This document shows positions 57,324 through 64,000 of a stretch of 64,000 nt of DNA, one piece after another. Position numbers and translations under genes: made by a program. Source of the DNA: CAZQFV01 sp964592645 (GTDB taxonomy: Bacteria; Chloroflexota; Chloroflexia; DTKN01); NCBI GenBank assembly GCA_964592645.1, contig CAZQFV010000004.1, positions 150,056 through 214,055 of the forward strand, read 5' to 3'. Numbering within the stretch: position 1 is the first letter of the stretch; each line of letters begins with the position of its first letter. Under the pieces are notes generated by a model. It did not search any database. It was not told the origin of the DNA and saw nothing but the letters and a program-made list of their open reading frames with translations.

Positions 57324-57863
57324 CTAATCCCGAAAGGGCATCCCCAGCTTGCTCAACAGGGCCTTGCCTTCCTCGTCCGTCCGCGCGGTGGTGATGATGC
57401 TCACCTCCAGGCCGCGGATCTTGTCGACCTCGTCGTAGTTGATCTCCGGAAAGACCAACTGCTCGCGCAGCCCCAGCGAGTAGTTGCCGCGGCCGTCGAA
57501 CGACTTGGCCGAGACCCCGCGAAAGTCGCGAATCCGGGGCAGGGTGATGTTGAGCAGGCGATCGAGGAACTCGTACATCTGCCGGCCGCGCAGCGTCACG
57601 GTGACGCCGACCGGCATGCCGGTGCGCACCTTGAAGGCGGCCACCGAGCGCTTGGCCCGGCGCACTACCGGCTGCTGCCCGGTGATCAGACGCACATCGT
57701 TCACGGCCGCGTCGAGCGCGCGGGCGTTCTGGATCGCCTCGCCCACCCCCACGTTGACCACGACCTTGTGGAGGCGCGGCACCTGCATCACGCTGCGGTA
57801 GCCGAACTCGCGCATCAAGGCCGGAACGATCTCCTGGCGATAATAGTCCCACAGACGCGCCAT
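57324..57863 (-). CDS. rplE: 50S ribosomal protein L5
   Basis: The 179-residue uL5 begins MARLWDYYRQEIVPALMREF and contains VVVNVGVGEAIQNARAL, ITGQQPVVRRAKRSVAAFKV and FPEINYDEVDKIRGLEVSII. It binds 5S rRNA and the P-site tRNA. Confidence 0.97.
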   Translation of the reverse strand: MARLWDYYRQEIVPALMREFGYRSVMQVPRLHKVVVNVGVGEAIQNARALDAAVNDVRLITGQQPVVRRAKRSVAAFKVRTGMPVGVTVTLRGRQMYEFLDRLLNITLPRIRDFRGVSAKSFDGRGNYSLGLREQLVFPEINYDEVDKIRGLEVSIITTARTDEEGKALLSKLGMPFRD

Positions 57864-57878
57864 TGGCTTGCCTCCCGA

Positions 57879-58196
57879 CTAGTCCACGGCCTCGCCGCAG
57901 GCGCGGCAGATGCGCACTTTGCCGCCCTCCGGGAGGAACTCGTACCCCACCCGCGTCGGCTCTTTGCAGCGCGGGCAGACCAACATGACGTTCGAAATAT
58001 GGATCGGGGCCTCGAACTCGATGATGCCCCCCTGGTCCATCTGGCCCCGCGGCTTGCGGTGGCGCTTGACGAAGCGCACGCCCTCGACAATGACGCGGTT
58101 CTGGCGCGGAAAGACCTGCTTGACCCGCCCGCGCTTGCCGCGGTCCTTCTCCCGCCCGGTTATCACCTGGACCTGATCCCCCTTGCGAATCTTCAT
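57879..58196 (-). CDS. rplX: 50S ribosomal protein L24
   Basis: The 105-residue uL24 has the KOW motif MKIRKGDQVQVITGREKDRG and a C-terminal zinc-ribbon-like part (CPRC...CRAC). ATG 58196 is seven bases after GGAGG; another ATG six bases upstream is too near that site. Confidence 0.95.
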   Translation of the reverse strand: MKIRKGDQVQVITGREKDRGKRGRVKQVFPRQNRVIVEGVRFVKRHRKPRGQMDQGGIIEFEAPIHISNVMLVCPRCKEPTRVGYEFLPEGGKVRICRACGEAVD

Positions 58197-58225
58197 CGTC
58201 ATACCTCCAACGCGGCCCCGGCCGG

Positions 58226-58591
58226 CTAATAGACCTCGGGGGCCAGGGAAACGATCTTCATGAAGCGGTCGCGCAGCTCCCGGGCCACGGGCCCAAAGAT
58301 GCGCGTCCCGCGCGGATTTCCCTGGGCCGTGATGATCACGGCGGCATTCTCATCGAAACGGATGGTCGAGCCGTCCGGCCGGCGTACCCCCCGCGAGGTG
58401 CGCACGATCACCGCGCGGACCACCTCGCTCTTCTTGACCGCCCCATCGGGCACCGCCTGCTTGACCGCGGCGATGATCTCATCGCCCACGGTGGCATAGT
58501 GGCGGTTGGACCCGCCCAAGACCCGGATGCAGAGGATCTCTTTCGCCCCGGTGTTGTCGGCCACCCTCAATCGCGACATCGGCTGGATCAC
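58226..58591 (-). CDS. rplN: 50S ribosomal protein L14
   Basis: The 121-residue uL14 begins MIQPMSRLRVADNTGAKEIL and contains VGDEIIAAVKQAVPDGAVKK and FDENAAVIITAQGNPRGTRI. It starts with GTG 58591 after GGAGGACGAAC. Confidence 0.98.
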   Translation of the reverse strand: MIQPMSRLRVADNTGAKEILCIRVLGGSNRHYATVGDEIIAAVKQAVPDGAVKKSEVVRAVIVRTSRGVRRPDGSTIRFDENAAVIITAQGNPRGTRIFGPVARELRDRFMKIVSLAPEVY

Positions 58592-58624
58592 GTTCGTCCT
58601 CCTCCAACGGTAGCGGGCGCCACA

Positions 58625-58876
58625 CTACTCGGCCCGCGTGACAATCTCGGCCACGCGCCAGCGCTTCAGCCGACTGAGTGGACGGGACTCGACAATGCGC
58701 ACCGTGTCCCCTTCCTGGCAAGAGTTCTCCTCGTCGTGCGCCAGGAAGTGTTGGCGCCGGCGAACGATCTTTTTGTAGAGCGGATGGCGCCGGCGGTACT
58801 CCACCTCGACGACCACCGTCTTGCGCATCTTGGTGCTGACAACGCGCCCGATCATAACTTTCCGCCCGACGCTCAT
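58625..58876 (-). CDS. rpsQ: 30S ribosomal protein S17
   Basis: The 83-residue uS17 contains VGRKVMIGRVVSTKMRKTVV, HPLYKKIVRRRQHFLAHDEE and GDTVRIVESRPLSRLKRWRV. ATG 58876 overlaps the rpmC stop (ATGA). Confidence 0.97.
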   Translation of the reverse strand: MSVGRKVMIGRVVSTKMRKTVVVEVEYRRRHPLYKKIVRRRQHFLAHDEENSCQEGDTVRIVESRPLSRLKRWRVAEIVTRAE

Positions 58877-59091
58877 GCTTCCGCCTCCTCCGCGGGTTCC
58901 CCATGGATGCGCCGCCGGCTCTGTTCCGTCTGGATACGGGCGATGTCGCGGCGCAGTTGGGAGATCCGGCTATAGTTCCGCAGGCGACCGATAGCCAGCT
59001 GGAAGCGCAGGTTAAAGAGCTCGTGGTGCGCCTCCTCCAGCTTCTGTTCCAGCTCGGCCACGGTCAAATCGTTCACATTGAGCTTCTTCAT
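58873..59091 (-). CDS. rpmC: 50S ribosomal protein L29
   Basis: The 72-residue uL29 is two helices: LTVAELEQKLEEAHHELFNL and RFQLAIGRLRNYSRISQLRR, with an acidic tail. The ATG at 59091 begins MKKLNVNDL; upstream residues in the open frame are not ribosomal. Confidence 0.96.
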   Translation of the reverse strand: MKKLNVNDLTVAELEQKLEEAHHELFNLRFQLAIGRLRNYSRISQLRRDIARIQTEQSRRRIHGEPAEEAEA

Positions 59092-59125
59092 CGTTCCTCC
59101 ATCCGGCGCCGTCCACGCCGGTCGG

Positions 59126-59542
59126 CTACTGCAGCTCCTCGCGCGCGATGAAGCGGGTGCGGATCGGCAGTTTGTGCGAGGCCAGCCGCATGGCCTCCTC
59201 GGCGATGTCGCGGGTGACACCACCGACCTCGATCAGGATGTGCCCGGGCTTGACCACGGCCACCCAGTGATCCGGGGCCCCCTTGCCGCCGCCCATGCGC
59301 GTCTCGGCCGGCTTCTTGGTGATCGGCTTGTCCGGAAAGATGCGGATCCAGACCTTGCCGCCCCGGCGAATGTAGCGGGTGATGGCCCGCCGCGCCGCCT
59401 CGATCTGCCGGCTGGTGATCCAGATCGGCTCCAGGGCCTGCAGACCGTACTCCCCAAAGGAGATGGTGTTGCCCCGCGTGGCCCGGCCCTTCATCCGTCC
59501 GCGCTGCACCTTGCGATACTTGGTCCTCTTTGGCATCAACAT
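59126..59542 (-). CDS. rplP: 50S ribosomal protein L16
   Basis: The 138-residue uL16 begins MLMPKRTKYRKVQRGRMKG and contains FGEYGLQALEPIWITSRQIE, RRGGKVWIRIFPDKPITKKP and ETRMGGGKGAPDHWVAVVKP. It shapes the A-site region of the large subunit. ATG 59542 follows GAGGAGACGAGCC. Confidence 0.98.
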   Translation of the reverse strand: MLMPKRTKYRKVQRGRMKGRATRGNTISFGEYGLQALEPIWITSRQIEAARRAITRYIRRGGKVWIRIFPDKPITKKPAETRMGGGKGAPDHWVAVVKPGHILIEVGGVTRDIAEEAMRLASHKLPIRTRFIAREELQ

Positions 59543-59572
59543 GGCTCGTCTCCTCAGCAGAGCGGACCGCTC

Positions 59573-60241
59573 TTATTCTACCGTGCTCACCGGCGAGGCG
59601 ACCGGCATGGCCTTCTCCGGGAACACGTCCCCCTTGTAGAGCCACACCTTGACGCCGATGCGCCCATAGATCGTGTGGGCGTGGACCATGGCATAGTCCA
59701 CGTCGGCGCGGATCGTCTGCAAGGGGACCCGCCCACGCATCTCGACAATCGAACGCGCCATCTCGGCCCCGGCCAGGCGCCCGCTGCAGCGGATCTTGAC
59801 CCCTTTGGCCCCCAGGCGCAGGGCCCGCGAGGCCGCCTGCTTCATCGCCCGGCGGTACGAGACCCGCTTGCTCAGTTGTTCGGCGATGCTCTCCGCCACC
59901 AAGTAGGCATCCAGCTCGGGCTGGCGAATCTCCTCGATGTTCAGGCGCACTTTCTTGCCGGTAATGTCCTCGAGCTCCTTGCGCAGCGTGTCCACGCTGG
60001 TGCCCTTCTTGCCGATGACGATTCCCGGCTTGGCCGTGTGCAGCGTAATCTCCACCAGGTTCGCCGACCGCTGGATATCGATCCGCGCCACCGCCGCGCC
60101 CTTCAGCTTCTCGTGGATCAGATCGCGCAGCGCAAAGTCCTCGTGCAGCAGCTCGGTGTAGTTGCGCTCGGCAAACCACCGCGACTGCCAGTCGGTCACG
60201 ATCCCCAGGCGAAAACCGATCGGTTGAACTTTCCGTCCCAA
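59573..60241 (-). CDS. rpsC: 30S ribosomal protein S3
   Basis: The 222-residue uS3 begins MGRKVQPIGFRLGIVTDWQS, has the KH motif KPGIVIGKKGTSVDTLRKEL and the C-terminal domain MKQAASRALRLGAKGVKIRC. The start is TTG 60241, five bases after AAGGAGG. It is preceded by an 84-base gap after rplV containing a 6-bp hairpin (60293-60298 with 60306-60311). S3 lines the mRNA entry. Confidence 0.96.
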   Translation of the reverse strand: MGRKVQPIGFRLGIVTDWQSRWFAERNYTELLHEDFALRDLIHEKLKGAAVARIDIQRSANLVEITLHTAKPGIVIGKKGTSVDTLRKELEDITGKKVRLNIEEIRQPELDAYLVAESIAEQLSKRVSYRRAMKQAASRALRLGAKGVKIRCSGRLAGAEMARSIVEMRGRVPLQTIRADVDYAMVHAHTIYGRIGVKVWLYKGDVFPEKAMPVASPVSTVE

Positions 60242-60325
60242 CAGGCCCTCCTTGCGCCATCGCGCATACGGCAGGAACCACCTATGCTCCGGGCACCCTG
60301 CTGCGGGGTGCGCTCGTGGTTACGC

Positions 60326-60673
60326 CTACGATCTTGTCTCCTCGTACTCATCGAGCACCACAGTCACGTGGCAGGTGCGCTTGAGAATGCGGTCGGCCCG
60401 CCCCCGGGCGCGGGGGCGAAAGCGCTTCAGCCGGGGGCCGTCGTCGGCGGCGATGCCCGCCACGTAGAGGTCCTCGCGCGAGAGCATATAGTTGTTCTCG
60501 GCGTTGGCGATGGCCGACTCCAAGGCCTTGAGAACCTCGCGCGCCGCCGCTCGTGGGGTGTACTTGAGGACTGCCAGGGCCTTGTCCACCTGCTGCCCCC
60601 GTACCAGGTCAACTACTTGCCGCACCTTCTGCGGCGAAATTCGCAGAAATCGATAATATGCCCGGACTTGCAT
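60326..60673 (-). CDS. rplV: 50S ribosomal protein L22
   Basis: The 115-residue uL22 begins MQVRAYYRFLRISPQKVRQV and contains LVRGQQVDKALAVLKYTPRA and FRPRARGRADRILKRTCHVT, the loop lining the exit tunnel. The ATG at 60673 follows GAGGAGCAGGCC; upstream residues of the open frame are not ribosomal. Confidence 0.97.
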   Translation of the reverse strand: MQVRAYYRFLRISPQKVRQVVDLVRGQQVDKALAVLKYTPRAAAREVLKALESAIANAENNYMLSREDLYVAGIAADDGPRLKRFRPRARGRADRILKRTCHVTVVLDEYEETRS

Positions 60674-60708
60674 GGCCTGCTCCTCACAACTCTGCCCAAA
60701 GGCCCGTA

Positions 60709-60996
60709 TTACTTCTTCACCTTGGCCATACGGGCTTTCTTGCCACCGTGTCCACGGAAGAGACGCGTCGGGGCAAACTCCCCAAGGCGATGGCCGACCA
60801 TATTCTCGCTGATATAGATGGGCACGTGCCGGCGCCCATCGTGGACGGCGATCGTGTGCCCGACCATCTGTGGAAAGACCACCGAATCGCGCGACCAGGT
60901 GCGGACGACCCGGCGATCGCCCGTCCGGCTCATCTCCTCGACCCGCTTCAGCAGGCGGGGATCCACGTACGGCCCTTTCTTCCTTGATCGTGACAT
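60709..60996 (-). CDS. rpsS: 30S ribosomal protein S19
   Basis: The 95-residue uS19 begins MSRSRKKGPYVDPRLLKRVE and contains TWSRDSVVFPQMVGHTIAVH and LGEFAPTRLFRGHGGKKAR. It forms the head of the small subunit with S13. Confidence 0.98.
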   Translation of the reverse strand: MSRSRKKGPYVDPRLLKRVEEMSRTGDRRVVRTWSRDSVVFPQMVGHTIAVHDGRRHVPIYISENMVGHRLGEFAPTRLFRGHGGKKARMAKVKK

Positions 60997-61021
60997 GCTG
61001 CAACCTCCAGGTCAGCGCGTC

Positions 61022-61864
61022 CTAGCGGCGCTCAGAGCCGCGTCGGCGGACGATAAAGCGATTGGTGCGCTTGTTCTTGCGCGTCTTGTACCCCAAGGTC
61101 GGCCGGCCCCAGGGCGTCTTGGGGCCGGGCATGCCGATGGGTGCCTTGCCCTCGCCGCCGCCGTGGGGGTGATCGCGCGGGGTCATGGCCGAACCCCGGA
61201 CCTCGGGCCGACGGCCCAGATGGCGGGTGCGGCCGGCCTTGCCTAACGTCAACAGCGAGTGCTCGGCGTTGCCCACGACCCCGACGGTAGCCAGGCAGTC
61301 CATGTGGACCAGGCGCACTTCCCCGGAGGGCATGCGCAGTTGGGCGTAGTCGCCCTCCTTGGCCATGATCTGGGCCGAGGTCCCGGCCGAACGCACCAAC
61401 TGCCCGCCCCTGCCCACCTGGAGCTCCAGGTTGTGCACCTGGGTGCCCAGGGGGATGTAGCGCAAGGGCATGCAGTTGCCCACGCGGATCTCGGCGGCCT
61501 CGGCGCGCGCCGAGACGATGGTATCGCCAACGCGCTGTCCCTCCGCGGCCAGGATGTAGCGCTTCTCCCCGTCGGCGTAGCAGACCAGCGCGATCCGCGC
61601 CGAGCGGTTCGGGTCGTACTCGATACTGGCCACCCGCGCCGGGATGCCGAACTTGTCGCGCTTGAAATCGACCACGCGGATGCGGCGCTTGGCGCCCCCG
61701 CCGCGCTGTCGCGTCGTGACCCGGCCCTGGTTGTTGCGCCCGGCCCGCTGCTTGCGGGGGCGCAGGAGCGACTTCTCCGGCTTGGTCCGGGTGAGCTCCT
61801 CATAGGTGGCCCCGTTCATCCAGCGGCGGCCCGGCGACGTAGGGTTGAACTTTTTGATGCCCAT
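61022..61864 (-). CDS. rplB: 50S ribosomal protein L2
   Basis: The 280-residue uL2 begins MGIKKFNPTSPGRRWMNGAT and has the conserved tail DHPHGGGEGKAPIGMPGPKT including the His essential for peptidyl transfer-site assembly. RRIRVVDFKRDKFGIPARVA and GRGGQLVRSAGTSAQIMAKE are typical. It lies 20 bases after rplW. Confidence 0.98.
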   Translation of the reverse strand: MGIKKFNPTSPGRRWMNGATYEELTRTKPEKSLLRPRKQRAGRNNQGRVTTRQRGGGAKRRIRVVDFKRDKFGIPARVASIEYDPNRSARIALVCYADGEKRYILAAEGQRVGDTIVSARAEAAEIRVGNCMPLRYIPLGTQVHNLELQVGRGGQLVRSAGTSAQIMAKEGDYAQLRMPSGEVRLVHMDCLATVGVVGNAEHSLLTLGKAGRTRHLGRRPEVRGSAMTPRDHPHGGGEGKAPIGMPGPKTPWGRPTLGYKTRKNKRTNRFIVRRRGSERR

Positions 61865-61884
61865 GATCCTCTCCTGACCGGGGA

Positions 61885-62175
61885 TTAGATCCCTTCAAAG
61901 ATGTCGATCCGATCGCCAGGAGCCAGGGTGACCACGGCCTTCTTCCACGGCTTGCTCGAGCCGACCGTCCGCCCACGACGCCGCGGTTTACTCGGGACGA
62001 TAGAGGTGCGGACATCGAGCACATGCACGTTGGGGAAGGCCAACTCCACGGCCTCCTTGATCTGGAGCTTGTTGGCCTCCCGGGCGACCTCGAACGTATA
62101 CTGGTTCTCCTGCTCCATCAGCCGGGTGTTCTTCTCCGTCAGGACGGGACGGCGAATGACCTCGTACAGGTTCAT
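61885..62175 (-). CDS. rplW: 50S ribosomal protein L23
   Basis: The 96-residue uL23 begins MNLYEVIRRPVLTEKNTRLM and contains YTFEVAREANKLQIKEAVEL and KKAVVTLAPGDRIDIFEGI. It binds trigger factor and SRP at the tunnel exit. Its ATG overlaps the region of the rplD stop, so the two are coupled. Confidence 0.97.
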   Translation of the reverse strand: MNLYEVIRRPVLTEKNTRLMEQENQYTFEVAREANKLQIKEAVELAFPNVHVLDVRTSIVPSKPRRRGRTVGSSKPWKKAVVTLAPGDRIDIFEGI

Positions 62176-62176
62176 C

Positions 62177-62812
62177 CTACACCTCCTGCTGCCCAAGGAT
62201 CCGCCCGATGACCTCCAGGCTGGCCACCGGCAGCAGCACCGCGTCGTGGTCGAGCAGGTCGACAACGTTCAGGTAGGGCGCCAGGAGCGTCTTGACGCCG
62301 GCGATGTTGCGGGCCGCGGTCTGGACGACGGTATCCGGCGCGGGCAGGACCACCAGCGTCCGCACGTCGTCCAGGTGCAGGCTCTCCAGCACCTCGACCA
62401 TCGCCCTGGTGCGGACCTCGTCCAGCTGCAGCCGATCGACCAGGACGATCTTTTCCTCGCCCCGCTTGAGCGACAGGGCCGAGCGCACGGCCAGCCGGCG
62501 CATCTTGCGCGGCATCTGCTGCGTGTACTGGCGCGGGTGCGGGCCGAAGACGGTGCCACCGCCGCGCCAGTGCGGGGCCCGGCGGCTGCCCTGGCGGGCC
62601 CGCCCGGTGCCCTTCTGGCGGTACATCTTGCGCCCACCGCCGCTGACCTCGCCCCGCGTCTTGGTCTGGTGAGTCCCCTGGCGAGCGTTGGCCAGTTGCC
62701 GGCGCAGGGCCTGGTGCACCACCGCCAGGTTCGGCCGGATGCCAAAAATGGCCTCGTCCAACTCCATCGTGCCGACCTGTTCGCCGGCCATATTGAATAC
62801 TGGGGTCTCCAA
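62177..62812 (-). CDS. rplD: 50S ribosomal protein L4
   Basis: The 211-residue uL4 contains GEVSGGGRKMYRQKGTGRAR, SRRAPHWRGGGTVFGPHPRQ and VDRLQLDEVRTRAMVEVLES. The start is TTG 62812, seven bases after AGGAGG, giving the family's usual length; internal ATG starts would cut the first strand. In many bacteria L4 represses the S10 operon. Confidence 0.95.
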   Translation of the reverse strand: METPVFNMAGEQVGTMELDEAIFGIRPNLAVVHQALRRQLANARQGTHQTKTRGEVSGGGRKMYRQKGTGRARQGSRRAPHWRGGGTVFGPHPRQYTQQMPRKMRRLAVRSALSLKRGEEKIVLVDRLQLDEVRTRAMVEVLESLHLDDVRTLVVLPAPDTVVQTAARNIAGVKTLLAPYLNVVDLLDHDAVLLPVASLEVIGRILGQQEV

Positions 62813-62852
62813 CGGTCTACCTCCTGCTACTGGCTGCCCCTGCCCGGCGGGC

Positions 62853-63485
62853 CTACTTCTTGCGTTTGATCGACTTGCGCACGCGGAGCAGGTCTCCATT
62901 GGCGCCGGGCACGCTGCCCCGGATCAGGATCAGGTTGCGCTCAGCGTCGACCTCCACCACCCGCAGCCCCTGCACCGTCACCCGCCGTCCGCCCATGCGG
63001 CCGGCCATGCGCTTGCCCTTGTGCACGCGCCCGGGATAGGTCGAGGCCCCGATGCCGCCCGGGGCACGCCCGCGGTCGCTCTGGCCGTGGGTCCGCGGGC
63101 CTCCGCCAAAGCCGTGCCGCTTCACCACACCGGCGAACCCCCGGCCCTTGGAGGTCCCGATAACGTCCACCTGGTCCCCGGCGCGAAAGATGCTGATATC
63201 CACCCGCTGGCCCAACTCGGCACCGGTGACGTCCGGCAGGCGCACCTCGCGCAGGACGCGCAGCGGCGGCCGATCGCCCAGGTGCCCCAGGGCCGGCCTG
63301 TTGAGCCGCTGGCGACCGACCTCCTCGAAACCGAGTTGCACGGCAGCGTACTGATCGTGCTCCACGGTCTTGACCTGGGTGACGAAACACGGGCCGGCCT
63401 CGATGATGGTGACCGGGACCACCTCGCCGCGGGCATCGAACACCTGGGTCATTCCAACCTTGCGACCAAGAATTTCTTCGATCAT
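62853..63485 (-). CDS. rplC: 50S ribosomal protein L3
   Basis: The 210-residue uL3 begins MIEEILGRKVGMTQVFDARG and contains IGTSKGRGFAGVVKRHGFGG and YPGRVHKGKRMAGRMGGRRV, the long loop that reaches the peptidyl transferase centre. It lies 28 bases after rpsJ. Confidence 0.98.
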   Translation of the reverse strand: MIEEILGRKVGMTQVFDARGEVVPVTIIEAGPCFVTQVKTVEHDQYAAVQLGFEEVGRQRLNRPALGHLGDRPPLRVLREVRLPDVTGAELGQRVDISIFRAGDQVDVIGTSKGRGFAGVVKRHGFGGGPRTHGQSDRGRAPGGIGASTYPGRVHKGKRMAGRMGGRRVTVQGLRVVEVDAERNLILIRGSVPGANGDLLRVRKSIKRKK

Positions 63486-63513
63486 GGCTCACCCACTCAC
63501 TCGTTACCGGCGA

Positions 63514-63822
63514 CTAGATCTTGATCTCGATGTCCACGCCGGCCGGTAACCCAAGGCGCATCAGCGCGTTGATTGTCTGGGGGGTCGGATCGACAATGTC
63601 GATCAGGCGTTTGTGTGTCCTGATCTCAAAGTGCTCCTGGGAATCCTTGTCGATGAACGGCGAACGGATCACACAGTACCGCTCGATCCTCGTCGGCAGC
63701 GGCACGGGCCCGGCAACCTTGGCCCCGGTGTGCTCCGCCGTCTCCACGATCTGCCGGGACGACTCGTCCAGGATGCGGTGATCGTACGCCTTCAGACGGA
63801 TGCGAATCCTTTGTCTGGCCAC
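63514..63822 (-). CDS. rpsJ: 30S ribosomal protein S10
   Basis: The 102-residue uS10 contains RIRIRLKAYDHRILDESSRQ, GPVPLPTRIERYCVIRSPFI and HFEIRTHKRLIDIVDPTPQT. It starts with GTG 63822 after GAGGAGGGTAAAGC. As NusE it also takes part in antitermination with NusB. It is preceded by the tuf gene after a 119-base gap. Confidence 0.98.
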   Translation of the reverse strand: MARQRIRIRLKAYDHRILDESSRQIVETAEHTGAKVAGPVPLPTRIERYCVIRSPFIDKDSQEHFEIRTHKRLIDIVDPTPQTINALMRLGLPAGVDIEIKI

Positions 63823-63839
63823 GCTTTACCCTCCTCTGC

Positions 63840-63857
63840 GCCCGCCGCCAGGCGGGC
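63840..63857 (-). promoter_or_regulatory. Small hairpin just upstream of the rpsJ ribosome site
   Basis: A 7-bp GC stem (63840-63846 with 63851-63857) and a 4-base loop lie immediately before the rpsJ ribosome site on the minus strand. It may separate or process the tuf and S10 messages. No promoter was recognised in the 119-base gap. Confidence 0.35.
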
Positions 63858-63941
63858 TACCGGAACAGGCTCCTTCGCATCCCCTGACGCGATCCGGGAC
63901 CAGTCCCCGTCCGCGCCAAGGAAGATGTCCTCTTCGACAGA

Positions 63942-64000
63942 TTACTCCAGGACCTGGGTCACCGCGCCGGCGCCCACCGTCTTGCCGCCCTCGCGGATCG
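63942..64000 (-). CDS. tuf: Elongation factor Tu (3' end only)
   Basis: The last 18 codons of EF-Tu are visible, reading IREGGKTVGAGAVTQVLE before a TAA at 63944-63942. The rest lies beyond the window. EF-Tu delivers aminoacyl-tRNA to the ribosome. Its place directly upstream of rpsJ is the common str-S10 junction. Confidence 0.95.
   Translation of the reverse strand, partial: IREGGKTVGAGAVTQVLE

Noticed and set aside
1..64000. CRISPR array, prophage, insertion sequence or integrase
   Set aside because: No regularly spaced repeats, transposase, integrase or phage structural gene was seen on either strand.

Overview
This 64 kb window is GC-rich bacterial chromosome (third codon positions are almost all G or C). 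It reads best as a member of the Chloroflexota, probably an anaerobic or facultative Anaerolineae-like lineage. That placement is an inference from several signs: lipoproteins with Pro/Thr-rich linkers and LPLV/LPIV motifs, a C-terminally acidic RpoA, a tungsten-type aldehyde:ferredoxin oxidoreductase, an Nfn-type ferredoxin/NAD(P)H enzyme, and partner-switching genes beside a chemosensory operon. No 16S or other decisive marker is present.

Positions 1-8306 are mostly plus strand. They hold the end of an oligopeptide ABC importer (two ATPases), a minus-strand C45-family autoproteolytic acyltransferase, a 687-bp intergenic stretch, a LapB-like TPR/zinc-ribbon membrane protein, and a tight trio of threonine aldolase, patatin lipase and anion permease. 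From 8308 to 20956 lie cell-envelope genes: a beta-helix lipoprotein (minus), then a PBP1C-type peptidoglycan synthase, a small membrane protein and a 2001-residue alpha-2-macroglobulin lipoprotein with an intact thioester motif, followed by an unrecognised lipoprotein.

Positions 21066-31511 concern redox and metals. They hold a TspO-like membrane protein, then aldehyde ferredoxin oxidoreductase overlapping a class II aldolase, followed by a complete FecBCD-type importer (binding protein, permease, ATPase). Next come NfnA and NfnB with an unknown membrane protein between them. Convergent to these is a two-gene unit for a glutaredoxin-like protein and a ferredoxin:thioredoxin reductase catalytic chain fused to rubredoxin. 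Together they suggest ferredoxin-centred electron flow.

Positions 31737-43580 form one long signalling locus: two CheW proteins, a membrane MCP without an obvious extracellular sensor domain, CheA with a receiver, CheY, CheB, CheR with TPRs, a membrane RsbU-type phosphatase, a TPR protein, an RsbW-like anti-sigma kinase and an RsbV-like STAS protein. It is closed by a strong intrinsic terminator. No flagellar or pilus gene is visible. After it come dusB, a 5'-truncated ABC-2 permease, and on the minus strand a coiled-coil membrane protein, an ANTAR response regulator and tRNA-Pro(GGG).

Positions 46742-64000 (minus strand) carry the S10-spc-alpha ribosomal super-operon, from the end of tuf through rpsJ...rplQ, truA, rplM and rpsI. 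It includes secY, adk, map and rpoA. infA is missing from its usual place, and several genes appear to start with TTG. Consensus-like sigma-70 promoters can be read at many points, some so close to the start codon that the mRNA would be leaderless.
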